From NCBI RefSeq assembly GCF_013456555.2, contig NZ_CP059154.1:1860001-1924000 (forward strand): a stretch of 64,000 nucleotides of DNA, in the 5' to 3' direction. Below the pieces are notes generated by a model. It saw only the letters and a program-made list of their open reading frames with translations, was not told the origin of the DNA and did not search any database. Positions 16,815-25,537 of this stretch are shown one piece after another. Every line of letters begins with the position of its first letter. Position 1 is the stretch's first letter. Made by a program: the position numbers and the translations under genes. This DNA is from Natrinema zhouii. GTDB lineage: Archaea; Halobacteriota; Halobacteria; Halobacteriales; Natrialbaceae.

Positions 16815-17870
16815 TTAGTTTTCGAGCCGTTCGCGAGCCGCGGCGACCACGAGCGGGAGCGTGATCGTCGCGTCGGCGTAGACCGAGACGTTCTCGGCGT
16901 CTTTCTCGAGTTTGCCCCACGAGCGGGCCTCGTCGAGGGTTGCGCCGGAGAGGCCGCCGGTCTGTTGGGGATCCATCGTCAACTGGACCGCGTAATCGTA
17001 GGCGTCGGGCGAGACGAGCATCGTCTGGAGGGTGAAGTTCTTGGGGACGCCGCCGCCGACGACGAACGCGCCGGCCTCCTCGGCGTGGTAGGCGATATCG
17101 GTCAGCGGCGTCATGTCCGCCAGCGCGTCCAGCGAGAACTCCGAGGTCTGGGAGTACATCCACGCCTGCAGGCCGAGCACGGAGTCCTGGACGGCGGGGC
17201 AGTAGATCGGCACGTCGTTCTCGTACGCCGCGGCGGCGATACCCGCGTCCTCGTCGACGTCGTCGCGTTCGTTCACCTCGGCGTTCGCCCGCCCGAGCTC
17301 CTCGGTGAGTCGCTGGATCGGGACGACACCCTCCTCCTCGAGGACCGGAAAGACCTCGTCGCGCAGGTGCGATTCGAAGGTCGCGAAGAACTCCTGTGGG
17401 AGGTAGACGTTGTAGATGCGGTCGACGCCCTCGTCGCGCAGCGTCTCGTCGTGTTCGCGCTCGGTCTTCCCCTCGGCGTGGACCGCGCCGTGGTGGTGTT
17501 TCCCGCCGATGGCCTCGATGGAATCGTGGGTGAGGTTCGCGCCGGTCGTGACGAGAACGTCGATATAGCCGTCCCGGATCAGCTCGGCGACGATGGCTCG
17601 CATCCCCGTGGGGACCATCGCGCCCGCGAGGCCGAAGAAGACGGTCACGTCGTCGTCGAACATCGCTTCGGTGACGTCGACGGCCTCGTGGAGGTCCGCC
17701 GCACCGACGCCGGCGTTGCCGTACTCGTCGGCGAGTTCCCCGACCGTCATTCCGGCCCGGACCTCGGCGTGGCCGATCGGGTCGTGCGAGAAGGTCTTTC
17801 GGTCGGGCTCGTGATGGCCGTCCGCCTCGCCGTCGGCGTCGTCGCTCCCGTGGTCGTGCTCGTCGCTCAT
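16815..17870 (-). CDS. dys: Deoxyhypusine synthase
   Basis: A 351-residue enzyme that transfers the aminobutyl group of spermidine (in archaea possibly via agmatine-derived chemistry) to a lysine of aIF5A, the first step of hypusine formation. Family landmarks visible are FFGLAGAMVPTGMRAIV, VTTGANLTHDSIEAIGG, and GGGVPKNFTLQ near the C-terminus, where the Lys is the catalytic residue; YAVQLTMDPQQTGGLSGATLDEA follows. The N-terminus is unusually His/Asp-rich. The ATG at 17870 is preferred to a start ten codons upstream. The gene stands alone; aIF5A is not in the window. Confidence 0.93.
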   Translation of the reverse strand: MSDEHDHGSDDADGEADGHHEPDRKTFSHDPIGHAEVRAGMTVGELADEYGNAGVGAADLHEAVDVTEAMFDDDVTVFFGLAGAMVPTGMRAIVAELIRDGYIDVLVTTGANLTHDSIEAIGGKHHHGAVHAEGKTEREHDETLRDEGVDRIYNVYLPQEFFATFESHLRDEVFPVLEEEGVVPIQRLTEELGRANAEVNERDDVDEDAGIAAAAYENDVPIYCPAVQDSVLGLQAWMYSQTSEFSLDALADMTPLTDIAYHAEEAGAFVVGGGVPKNFTLQTMLVSPDAYDYAVQLTMDPQQTGGLSGATLDEARSWGKLEKDAENVSVYADATITLPLVVAAARERLEN

Positions 17871-18036
17871 GTCCACGTGTCCGCGAGCCAGCGGTTTCAA
17901 CGTCGCGATTCCGTCGATCCGTCGCCGCGAGGTATCCGAAACCCTCTCTCGGGAGCCGTCGAACCACTATCCATCAAGCACCCGTCACAGCTCGTCTGCT
18001 CACGAGGGGGCACTCACCCACTGCCGTCGCGGCGAA

Positions 18037-18299
18037 TCACGACAGTAGCGAACGGAGCGCCGCCGCGATCAGCACTACGAGCAGCCCGATTGCTGTCAGC
18101 CGCAGGACGATCGCCGTCTGTTCTTCGGCAACAGTTCTGCGACGCCCGACAGGCCCGCCGCGGCTCCGAGAACCAGCAGCGAGACTGAGCCGCTGGTATG
18201 GAGGAGTTCGAAGTACGCGTACAGAGCGGCGAACGCGAGCGACCCACCGAGGGACACCCGCGCAGCGCGCCAGCCGCTCGGTTCGGAGGCGAGCGCCAT
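18037..18299 (-). pseudogene. Small membrane protein gene with an internal 1-nt frameshift
   Basis: From the ATG at 18299 the frame encodes a coherent small membrane protein (helix near 13-31, a second near 38-56, then GVAELLPK) but then falls into Arg/Ser codons and stops. Shifting by one base at about 18121-18127 restores a third helix, TAIVLRLTAIGLLVVLIAAAL, and a natural stop at 18037. One missing G (AAG-GAA read as AAGAA) would give a clean 87-residue protein with three membrane segments. It is therefore either a recently inactivated gene or a sequencing error. The function of the intact protein is unknown. Confidence 0.65.
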
Positions 18300-18449
18300 A
18301 ATATGAATGTCCACAGGCCCTGATACTGTCCGCTCCAAGTAAAAAGTGCGGTCCCTTCCTTCCGTACCGACGGCCGCACGCGACCGGCGAACCGCGTGTC
18401 GGCTTCGAACGGGAGGGAAACGATCGGCCGAACCGCTCGCGAACGGCCG

Positions 18450-19217
18450 TCAGAGCCCCGTCGGCACGTCGAGGAAGGTCGTCTCGAGGTCCCACCCCTC
18501 GACCAGGTCCTGCAGCGAGCGCACGCCGAACGTCTCCGTCGCGTAGTGACCCGCGAGGAAGACGTGGATTCCCGCCTCCTGCGCTTCGTGGTAGGTCTTC
18601 CCTTTCCCCTCGCCGGTCACCAGCGCGTCCGCGCCCGCGTCGACGGCCTCGTCGAGCCAGTCGACCCCGCTGCCGGTAACGACCGCGACGTCTTCGATCT
18701 CGTCCGGCCCGAACGCGAGGTGCTGGACCGGCTGGCCACCGGTATCCAGATTCGTCTCGAGGCGCTCGCGGAGCTCGTCGGGTGCGTAGGGATCGGCGGC
18801 CGTCCCGCGCTGGCCGATGTGCTCGGGGCCGAGTTCGCCAAACGGGGCGCGGTCCTCGAGTCCGAGCAGGTCGGCGACGCCGGCGGCGTTGCCCAGTTCC
18901 TGCTGGCCGTCGAGCGGGAGATGGGAGACGTACAGCGCGAGGTCGTTCGTGAGCAGCGGAGCGATTCGGTCGTAGGTGCGGCCGGTCACGCGGTCGAAGC
19001 CGCCCCACGAGAGCCCGTGGTGGACGACCAGCAGGTCCGCGTTGGCCTCGACGGCGCGGTCAATCGTCTCGCGGACGCCGTCGACGGCGAACGCGACGCG
19101 CTCGATATCGGCCTCGTCCGGGCCGACCTGCAGCCCGTTCGCGCTGGCGTCGATGTCAGCGTAATCTTCGGTTCGAAGCTCTTCGTCGAGTCGATCGACG
19201 ACGCTCGAGAGTTGCAT
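18450..19217 (-). CDS. Nif3-like dinuclear metal centre protein
   Basis: A 255-residue member of the Nif3/YbgI family, ring-shaped hexamers with a two-metal site. Metal-binding motifs expected near the N- and C-termini are visible: LLVVHHGLSWGG near residues 62-73, SHLPLD near 97-102, and AGHYATETFGV near 225-235 with the His and Glu ligands. Relatives have been annotated as GTP cyclohydrolase I type 2, but no reaction is firmly established for most. The ATG at 19217 gives the standard N-terminus. It lies 102 nt downstream of the oxidase gene start-to-stop direction (same strand), without obvious functional link. Confidence 0.87.
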   Translation of the reverse strand: MQLSSVVDRLDEELRTEDYADIDASANGLQVGPDEADIERVAFAVDGVRETIDRAVEANADLLVVHHGLSWGGFDRVTGRTYDRIAPLLTNDLALYVSHLPLDGQQELGNAAGVADLLGLEDRAPFGELGPEHIGQRGTAADPYAPDELRERLETNLDTGGQPVQHLAFGPDEIEDVAVVTGSGVDWLDEAVDAGADALVTGEGKGKTYHEAQEAGIHVFLAGHYATETFGVRSLQDLVEGWDLETTFLDVPTGL

Positions 19218-19319
19218 GCTCCGCCGTTCGGCGGCGGGCTCCTTGTATCCGGTTGATTCCCACTGGAATCGGGATGGGGCGAGCGACCGTCGCGTGCGGA
19301 AAACGTGGAGACGGGCGCG

Positions 19320-21791
19320 CTACATGAGGTAGAACAGCGGGAAGAGAATCACCCAGACGATGTCGACGAAGTGCCAGTAGAGCCCGAAGTACTCGACCGG
19401 GCGGTCGTCCGTGAGGTAGGCGTCGACGGTCACGATCCGGTAGATCATGAACGCCGCGATGAGCAGCCCGAGGATGACGTGGAACGCGTGGAGGCCGGTC
19501 GTCACGAAGTACAGCGAGTACTGGAGTTCGGTAAACCAGTAGATGTCGTGAGCGAACTCCTGGCCCCACTCGTAGCCCTTGATGCCGAGGAACGTGAGTC
19601 CGAGTAGCAGCGTGACCCCCATCGACGCCAGCAGCCCGCGCTTGTTCCCGCGTTCGGCCATCACCAGCGCGAGGATGACCGTGAAACTCGAGGTGATCAG
19701 GACGTAGGTGTTGATCAGGCCGATCGTCGCCGACGGCGGCACGGTCTCGAAGTTGCCCCAGCCGGCGTGGAGCCGCATGAACACGTACGCCCCGATGACG
19801 GCACCGAAGACGACGACGTCCGAGGCGAGGAAGAACCAGACGCCGGTCTTCGTCGTGCCGACCCCCCCGAACGGCCAGCGCTCGGCGATAGCCATCTCGG
19901 GTGCGTTGAATTCCTCGCGCCCGTACTGGAACAGCGCGGTCCCCAGAATGCCGACACCGATGAGCGAGAGCACGGGATAGAGAACGTTCTCTGATCCGGT
20001 AACCGTCCCGGGGAGGTCAGCGCCACGTGCGGTCGCGAAGTCGGCGACGTAGGGCGTCAGTCCCGACAGTCCGAGGAACATGACGAACATGCCGATTCCG
20101 ATCCCGAACGGCCAGATGCTCGCGTGATCCTCGTGGTCGGCCTCGAGCGACTCGGCTTCCCCGGTTTGCTCGTGGGCGACCGCACCGCCGTCGGCCGCCG
20201 TCGCGTCGTCGACGAACTCGAGGCGACCGCTCGCGTAGCTGGGTCGGTTCGGCCAGTTCTCGAGCGGCGGCGGCGACGTGGTCGCCCACTCGGCGGTCCG
20301 CGTGTATGTCCACGGGTTATCGGGCGCATCGGGCCCCAAAACGAAACTCTTCGCGAGTGTGATGAACACGAGCAGAACCCCCATCCCGATAACGAAGGCC
20401 CCGACAGTCGCCAGCTGGTGGTAGAGCTCGGTCCCCTCGGGGTAGTGGAAGACGCGACGAGGCGTCTCCCACGCGAGGAACATCGGGAAGTACAGCAGGT
20501 TGAATCCGACGAAGTAGACGGCGAAGCTGAGCTTCCCGAGCCGTTCGTCGTACATCTTGCCGGAGATCTTCGGCCACCAGTAGTAGAGGCCGCCGATCAG
20601 CGCGGTGACACCGGAGACCATCACGTAGTGGAAGTGAGCGACGACCCAGTAGGTGCCCCGGAACTCGTAGTCGAGAACCACTGCACCGAGGAAGACGCCC
20701 GTAATGCCGCCGATGATAAACAGGACGAGCGCGCCCAGCGAGAACAGAAACGGTGTCGTGAATCGAACGCGACCCTTGACCATCGTGTAGATCAACGCGA
20801 AGACCATCAGGTCGAAGGGGAGCGAAATCCCGATCGTCGTCGCCATGAACAGCGTTTTGATCGGGAGGTTGATCGTCGTCAGAAACATGTGGTGCATCCA
20901 GACCAGGAAGGACTGCACCGCGACGAGCACCATGGCGATGATGACCCACTTCCGGCCGACGATTCGGCGGCCAGTGAACGTCTGGAACGTCTCGAACATG
21001 ATCCCCAGTGCGGGGAAGAAGACGATGTACACCTCCGGATGGCCGAAGAACCAGAAGAGATGCCCCCACAGCAGGCTCGAGCCCTGCTCCGTCGAAGAGA
21101 AGTACTGCGTGAGCAGGAGGCGGTCGGTCAACATGAGGATCAGTGCGGCCAGCAGCGCCGCGAACGCGAATAGCATCATCCAGACGGTCAGGAGGATCCC
21201 CCACGAGACCAGCGGCATGTTCCACAGGCCGAGGCCCTCGGCGCGACAGCAGTGAATCGTCGTCAGGAAATTCACCGTACTGAGGGTGGTCGACAGGACG
21301 AACAGGGTCAACGCGAGGATCGTCGTATTGCCGCCCATCGTCAGCGTGTAGCCGGGGTTGTAGATCGGCACGTTCAGCGGCGCGTACATGTACCAGCCGT
21401 TGGCCCACGTCGCCCCCTGGAAGAACGAGACGATGACGAGAAGGCCCGAGAAAAGGTAGAACCAGTAACTCAGCGCGTTCAGGCGCGGAAATGCCATATC
21501 CTGTGCTCCGAGCTGGAGCGGAACGATATAGTTCCCGAAGCCGAATCCGAGCGGTGAAATAAACCAGAACACCATCAACAGCCCGTGGATTGAAACCGAC
21601 TGATTGTACTCGTTGTTGGTGAGGAGTCCGGTGCCGCCGAACTCCCAGAGGTGAGCGCGGAATAACAATGCGAGGACGCCGCCGGCGATGAGGAAGAACA
21701 GCGCCGTCGCGATGTATAGAATTCCGACGTCTTTGTGATTCGTCGTCACCAGCCACCGCTTGATACTCGTCTGCGGCGGGAGTTCGCTCAT
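19320..21791 (-). CDS. coxAC: Cytochrome c oxidase subunit I-III fusion protein
   Basis: An 823-residue fusion. Residues about 10-520 are haem-copper oxidase subunit I, with haem ligands His69 (SIHGLL) and His388, binuclear-site His386, CuB ligands His251, His300 and His301, and Tyr255 of GHPEVY for the His-Tyr crosslink. GWYMYAPLN marks the D-channel entry region. An acidic linker (about 525-590) leads to subunit III helices (about 600-823; KTGVWFFLASDVVVFGA, HAFHVILG, YWHFVDIVW). The complex reduces oxygen and pumps protons in the cell membrane. No subunit II (CuA) gene is adjacent, so it must lie elsewhere or the partner is split from the operon. Confidence 0.93.
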   Translation of the reverse strand: MSELPPQTSIKRWLVTTNHKDVGILYIATALFFLIAGGVLALLFRAHLWEFGGTGLLTNNEYNQSVSIHGLLMVFWFISPLGFGFGNYIVPLQLGAQDMAFPRLNALSYWFYLFSGLLVIVSFFQGATWANGWYMYAPLNVPIYNPGYTLTMGGNTTILALTLFVLSTTLSTVNFLTTIHCCRAEGLGLWNMPLVSWGILLTVWMMLFAFAALLAALILMLTDRLLLTQYFSSTEQGSSLLWGHLFWFFGHPEVYIVFFPALGIMFETFQTFTGRRIVGRKWVIIAMVLVAVQSFLVWMHHMFLTTINLPIKTLFMATTIGISLPFDLMVFALIYTMVKGRVRFTTPFLFSLGALVLFIIGGITGVFLGAVVLDYEFRGTYWVVAHFHYVMVSGVTALIGGLYYWWPKISGKMYDERLGKLSFAVYFVGFNLLYFPMFLAWETPRRVFHYPEGTELYHQLATVGAFVIGMGVLLVFITLAKSFVLGPDAPDNPWTYTRTAEWATTSPPPLENWPNRPSYASGRLEFVDDATAADGGAVAHEQTGEAESLEADHEDHASIWPFGIGIGMFVMFLGLSGLTPYVADFATARGADLPGTVTGSENVLYPVLSLIGVGILGTALFQYGREEFNAPEMAIAERWPFGGVGTTKTGVWFFLASDVVVFGAVIGAYVFMRLHAGWGNFETVPPSATIGLINTYVLITSSFTVILALVMAERGNKRGLLASMGVTLLLGLTFLGIKGYEWGQEFAHDIYWFTELQYSLYFVTTGLHAFHVILGLLIAAFMIYRIVTVDAYLTDDRPVEYFGLYWHFVDIVWVILFPLFYLM

Positions 21792-22163
21792 GGAGCACCA
21801 CCTCCTGAGCAGTGCCTCGAGTAGAGATCATCTCTGAACGTGGTGGGGCCGGTTTCGCCCGCGAACCCACGGTCGAAACGGCTCTCCGAACGCACAACGA
21901 GATACATAGTCACCACATCCTCTGCACGATTTATCGTATCAAGGTATCCGGCGCAGTTGCAGGCAGTACTTACCCTCTCACACTTCCGTTGGAATCGTGT
22001 TCTCCGGTTACAGCCCTCTAGGGGCACTCAGACGACCGAATCTCATCAGAACCGCTCTGACAGTCGATCTCGAACGGGAAACCGAGCCGGGATCAGTGGC
22101 TGCTATCGCACTCGCTTACCCGCGAATCGTCACTGCAGGATTGCCGTGGCGGAACCGAACGGG
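21792..22163. other. Intergenic region upstream of coxAC
   Basis: About 370 nt without a credible gene. It contains the imperfect palindrome AGAGATCATCTCT at 21823-21835, 31 nt or more upstream of the oxidase start, and AT-richer patches near 21895-21945 (including ATTTATCG) that could hold the oxidase promoter. The right part merges with the 3' end of the GDPD gene. Confidence 0.45.
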
Positions 22164-22994
22164 CTATCGCTCGCTCGAGTCCCGATCCAGTCCGGGATAG
22201 TCGGCGATGATTCCGTCGACGCCGGCCGCCGCGAGCTGCTCGAACTGGAGCCAGTTCGTCGCCGTCCAGGCGTTGACCGCTCGACCCTCCGCGTGGGCCG
22301 CCTCGAGCACGTCGATCTCGGGTTCCCCCGTCGAAAAACCGGCGTAGACCGTCTCGGCCAGCTCCGTTCCGGCGATCGCGTTCCGCGGCGGATGGATCGC
22401 CTCGCAGTCGTAGCGGCGCGCGATCTCGAGCCCGGCCTCGAGGTCGTCCCACACCAGCGGCGCAGCGGCGTCGTCGGCGACCTCGCGGAGCGCCGCGATC
22501 GCCCCCTCGCAAAAGGACGAGAAGAGCAGTTCGCCGCCGAACCCCTCGCAGTCGGCGACGACGCGCTCGACGAACGGTCGCCACACCTCTCGGCGCTCGG
22601 CGCGTTCGTTCCCCGAAAGCAACTCACCGACGCGCAGGTCCGATCGGCCGGGATTCTTCAGTTCGACGTTGAGGCCCACTGTCTCGGGGACGGCCTCGAG
22701 CACGTCCGCGAGCGTCGGGATCGTCGCGTCGGTACCCAGCACCCGCGCCGTTCGAAGCTCCGCGAGCGGCGTCTCCCGGACGAGCCCCGCCGCGTCGGTC
22801 AGTGGCCGGCCGTCGCGGACCCCCTCGAGGCGCTCGTCGTGGACGACGACCGGGGTTCCGCAGGCGGCCGGTTGGACGTCGATCTCGAGCATCGCGGTCT
22901 CGTCGCGGTCGGCAGCTCGAGTCGCCGCCTCGATCGTGTTTTCGGGTGCGATGCCGGCGTAGCCGCGGTGGGCGATGACGGCTGGGCGTGCCAT
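22164..22994 (-). CDS. Glycerophosphodiester phosphodiesterase
   Basis: A 276-residue TIM-barrel enzyme of the GDPD family, hydrolysing glycerophosphodiesters to glycerol phosphate and an alcohol. Catalytic landmarks are in place: AHRG with His9/Arg10, APENT, EIDVQ, VVHDERLEG, the strand NVELKN, and the late AWTATN preceding the C-terminal ADYPGL. There is no signal peptide, so it acts in the cytoplasm. In archaea the natural substrate may be an ether-lipid head group rather than a bacterial phospholipid. The ATG at 22994 begins with the standard MxxPAVIAHRG. Confidence 0.88.
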   Translation of the reverse strand: MARPAVIAHRGYAGIAPENTIEAATRAADRDETAMLEIDVQPAACGTPVVVHDERLEGVRDGRPLTDAAGLVRETPLAELRTARVLGTDATIPTLADVLEAVPETVGLNVELKNPGRSDLRVGELLSGNERAERREVWRPFVERVVADCEGFGGELLFSSFCEGAIAALREVADDAAAPLVWDDLEAGLEIARRYDCEAIHPPRNAIAGTELAETVYAGFSTGEPEIDVLEAAHAEGRAVNAWTATNWLQFEQLAAAGVDGIIADYPGLDRDSSER

Positions 22995-23104
22995 ACCGGA
23001 TCGACGGGAAGCCGGGTAATGGAAGCTGTGGCGTCGGCGCTCGCATCCTAGACGTGGCGATACCCGGCCCGTCTTTAATCCGTATCCCCGCGGAAGGGGT
23101 CACC

Positions 23105-23362
23105 ATGACCGAGACCACGCTCGCGGACGTCGAACGCGCGCTCGACCGCGCCGCCGACCTCGAGACCGAGGAGGCCGTCGCCGTCCTGCGAACGGCCCGG
23201 CAGGACCTGCAGGATCTGGGGAACAACGCCGACGTCGACGAGGAACGGCGACGGGCGCTCGAGGATCGACTCGAACAGCGGATCCGCGAGGTGACCGAGC
23301 GCGACGCCTACGATAGCGGGCTGGGCGCGGCGATGAACCCGTCCGAGGACGATGCACCGTAG
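23105..23362 (+). CDS. Conserved haloarchaeal hypothetical protein (85 aa)
   Basis: An 85-residue acidic, nearly all-helical protein (LADVERALDRAADLETEEAVAVL then ADVDEERRRALEDRLEQRI) that looks like a two-helix hairpin or coiled coil, with a short flexible tail. I do not recognise a named family. The ATG at 23105 is supported by a TATA-like CTTTAAT at 23073-23079, 26-32 nt upstream, the leaderless arrangement. It is divergent from GDPD. A palindromic element begins 10 nt after its stop codon. Confidence 0.65.
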   Translation: MTETTLADVERALDRAADLETEEAVAVLRTARQDLQDLGNNADVDEERRRALEDRLEQRIREVTERDAYDSGLGAAMNPSEDDAP

Positions 23363-23372
23363 TGGTCTCACC

Positions 23373-23492
23373 TATAGTACCAACTGAAAGTCAATAAGTC
23401 AATGTGCACCCGATCGCACGACGGGAGCACGGTTCGGGACGAGAACCGCGGCCTGTGCGATCGGTGTGAGAATCGCTTCAGGTGATACTATA
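23373..23492. repeat. 120-nt palindromic element with near-perfect terminal inverted repeats
   Basis: Ends are TATAGTACC (23373-23381) and GATACTATA (23484-23492), inverted with one mismatch; the next bases AACTGAAAGT and CGCTTCAGGT continue the match. Inside, CACCCGATCGCAC and GTGCGATCGGTG pair again, with GGTTC and GAACC nearer the centre. The element covers the gap between the stop of the gene on the left and the last codons of the gene on the right, and supplies the latter's stop codon. Size and termini suggest a non-autonomous miniature inverted-repeat element or a mobile palindromic repeat. No transposase is nearby. Confidence 0.6.
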
Positions 23493-23729
23493 CCGGCGAT
23501 TGACCGCGTAGCTGAAACCGAGATACAGTGCGACCATCGACAGAAATCGGGATCCCCCGGCCAGTGTCGAAGACGGGTCGAAAAACAGCTCCCAGACGGC
23601 GGTAACCAGCAGCGAAAACGCCAGACTGAGTATCACTGCCGAAACGACGACGAGCACCCACAGCCGCGTGGACTCGTAGTCGGTTGCGACGCTCCAGACC
23701 TCGCGGAGCGAGTGACGTACGGATGACAT
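23478..23729 (-). CDS. Small two-helix membrane protein
   Basis: An 83-residue protein from the ATG at 23729 with two strong membrane segments (about residues 23-46 and 58-74) separated by a short loop WELFFDPSSTLAGG, and a cytoplasmic-looking basic start. The last four residues and the stop codon are encoded by the palindromic element at 23373-23492, so the C-terminus may be altered from its ancestral form. No family recognised. It is divergent from npdG. Confidence 0.6.
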   Translation of the reverse strand: MSSVRHSLREVWSVATDYESTRLWVLVVVSAVILSLAFSLLVTAVWELFFDPSSTLAGGSRFLSMVALYLGFSYAVNRRYSIT

Positions 23730-23954
23730 AGCCGACGATTCGCATCGTCGAGGCAAAACAGTTCGGACTGGTGACGGTCACAGATGGCCGCGTCATCCCC
23801 AGGTTTCCGGTCCGACACAGACACAGTGTTCCGCTCACAGCCGACGGCATCGCACAGCATCGCTGGCGGTGGTCACCGTTATCATACCACTGCGAGCGGA
23901 GATCACCGCTCGAGCGCATCAGAGAACCCGGCGAGATCGGCCGATCTCCGGCCC

Positions 23955-23960
23955 TTTTAT
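23955..23960 (+). promoter_or_regulatory. TATA-like box of npdG
   Basis: TTTTAT ends 26 nt before the ATG at 23986. This is the spacing of leaderless haloarchaeal promoters and supports that start over the longer in-frame extension. Confidence 0.5.
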
Positions 23961-23985
23961 TCGGGTGCTCCCCCGAGAGGTGCGT

Positions 23986-24654
23986 ATGCGAATTGCACTA
24001 CTCGGCGGCACCGGCGACATCGGCGAGGGACTCGCCCTGCGGTTGGCGCGCGATACGGGCCACGAGATTCTCATCGGCTCGAGGGATCCGGAAAAGGCCC
24101 GCGACGCGGTCGCGGAATACGAAGACGAACTCGCGGACCGCACCGACGACGTCGACATCAAGGGCTTCGGGAACGAGATGGCGGCCGATCGGGCCGATGT
24201 CGTGGTTCTCAGCGTCCCGCCGTACTACGTCGGCGACACCGTCGAAGCGGTCGCCGATAGCCTCGACGCGGACACCGTGCTGGTCACCCCCGCCGTCGGG
24301 ATGCAGGGCGACGAGGACGGCCTGCACTACCACCCGCCGGACGCCGGCAGCGTCACCGAACTCGTCGCGCAGCGGGCCCCCGACGAAGTGCCGGTCGTCG
24401 GTGCCTTTCACAACCTCGCGGCCGACGCGCTGTCGACCCTCGAGAACGACCTCGACCTCGATACGCTCGTCGTCGCGGACGACGATGACGCGAAAGAGAC
24501 CGTCCTGACGATTGCCAACGAGCTCGAAGGGCTGCGCGCGCTCGAGGCCGGGCCGCTGGCCAACGCGGCCGAAGTCGAGAGCGTCACGCCACTGGTCATC
24601 AACATCGCGAAGTACAACGAGGACATGCACGACGTCGGCGTGAAGTGGACGTAA
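23986..24654 (+). CDS. npdG: NADPH-dependent F420 reductase (F420H2:NADP oxidoreductase)
   Basis: A 222-residue single-domain Rossmann protein that opens with RIALLGGTGDIGEGLALRLA (NADP site, GGTGDIG) and continues with ILIGSRDPEKA, DVVVLSVPPYYVGDT and an AFHNLAAD motif. This is the layout of F420-dependent NADP reductase, which moves hydride between reduced F420 and NADP+ in the cytoplasm. The length equals characterised homologues. The ATG at 23986 follows a TATA-like box and begins right at the first beta-strand. It is one of several F420-linked genes in the window (cofE at 46721, an LLM enzyme at 47488, two split-barrel proteins), though not clustered with them. Confidence 0.9.
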   Translation: MRIALLGGTGDIGEGLALRLARDTGHEILIGSRDPEKARDAVAEYEDELADRTDDVDIKGFGNEMAADRADVVVLSVPPYYVGDTVEAVADSLDADTVLVTPAVGMQGDEDGLHYHPPDAGSVTELVAQRAPDEVPVVGAFHNLAADALSTLENDLDLDTLVVADDDDAKETVLTIANELEGLRALEAGPLANAAEVESVTPLVINIAKYNEDMHDVGVKWT

Positions 24655-24813
24655 ACGGCGTGGGCTGAACCGAGACGAGCCAGAGCGACTGACGTCGTCC
24701 CGATTCGACGCACTCGAGAACTCCCGCTCCTCGAGCGGGCGCGCCGTACGGAAACGGCCGACGCTGCCGCTCGTCGCTCGCGAAAACCGAAGAAAATCGT
24801 AGGTGTTCGTCGT

Positions 24814-25083
24814 CTACGCGCCGGCCGACTCGAGGGCGTCCTCGATGTCGTTGCGCTGGGTGACGCCGACGAAGCGCTCGACGATGCCGTCGTCGTTCTC
24901 GATGACGAGCGTCGGCAGCGATCGAACCTGGTACTCGTTGGCGACGTCCTGTTGTTCGTCGACGTTTACTTTCTCGACTTCGAATCGGCCCTCCCAGTCG
25001 TCCTCGAGCTCCTCGAGGATTGGGTCCTGGGTCTTGCAGGGGCCACACCAGTCTGCGTAGAAGTCCTTGAGTGTGACAGTCAT
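24814..25083 (-). CDS. trxA: Thioredoxin
   Basis: An 89-residue thioredoxin with the active site Trp12-Cys13-Gly-Pro-Cys16 and the cis-proline motif SLPTLVI near residue 57. It is slightly shorter than the usual 105 residues because the N-terminal helix/strand is reduced to MTVTLKDFYAD. It is a cytoplasmic dithiol reductant for target proteins; the thioredoxin-reductase-like protein at 14192 could be its partner, but this is inference. It is divergent from secG with 117 nt between starts. A terminator is not obvious. Confidence 0.9.
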   Translation of the reverse strand: MTVTLKDFYADWCGPCKTQDPILEELEDDWEGRFEVEKVNVDEQQDVANEYQVRSLPTLVIENDDGIVERFVGVTQRNDIEDALESAGA

Positions 25084-25171
25084 GCGGTCAACGCTAGTTG
25101 CCACGCGCTGCGCATAAGGGTTTCCCACTGCCAACACATTGCCGTGATCGGCGACGAGCTCGGTCGAAAGG

Positions 25172-25179
25172 TTTAGTTT
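25172..25179 (+). promoter_or_regulatory. TATA-like box of secG
   Basis: TTTAGTTT lies 22-29 nt upstream of the ATG at 25201, consistent with a leaderless transcript for the Sec61-beta gene. Confidence 0.45.
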
Positions 25180-25200
25180 CAGGGGCCCATAGGGACGAGT

Positions 25201-25362
25201 ATGGACAAAGGACAGAACACTGGCGGGCTGATGTCCAGTGCCGGACTCGTCCGGTACTTCGACTCCGAGGACTCGAACGCCATCCGTATCGACCCCAAGA
25301 CGGTCATCGCGTTCGGCGTCATGCTGGGCGTGCTGGTCCAGTTGCTGACGTTCGTCTCGTAA
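25201..25362 (+). CDS. secG: Preprotein translocase subunit SecG/Sec61-beta
   Basis: A 53-residue tail-anchored protein: [24 protein letters not shown] is followed by [16 protein letters not shown] and one membrane segment that runs to the C-terminus. This is the archaeal Sec61-beta pattern ([13 protein letters not shown] is its hallmark). It is the small subunit of the SecYEG/Sec61 protein-conducting channel. The size is normal for archaea. secY and secE are not adjacent, as is usual. A TATA-like box supports the ATG. Confidence 0.93.
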   Translation: MDKGQNTGGLMSSAGLVRYFDSEDSNAIRIDPKTVIAFGVMLGVLVQLLTFVS

Positions 25363-25537
25363 CGCGGCCATCCGCCACTTCTCGTTGCATCGCTCGAGTA
25401 GCGAGAGCAAGAGCGAAATTTCGATACACCGGCGAGGGCCCGTCGCGGGATCGGACATCGCGAACGAATTCATCTCGTCTCGAGGACCCGGTCGGCTCGA
25501 GTCGCGTCCGAGACGGAAAGTCGCCACCGGTTCGTCG

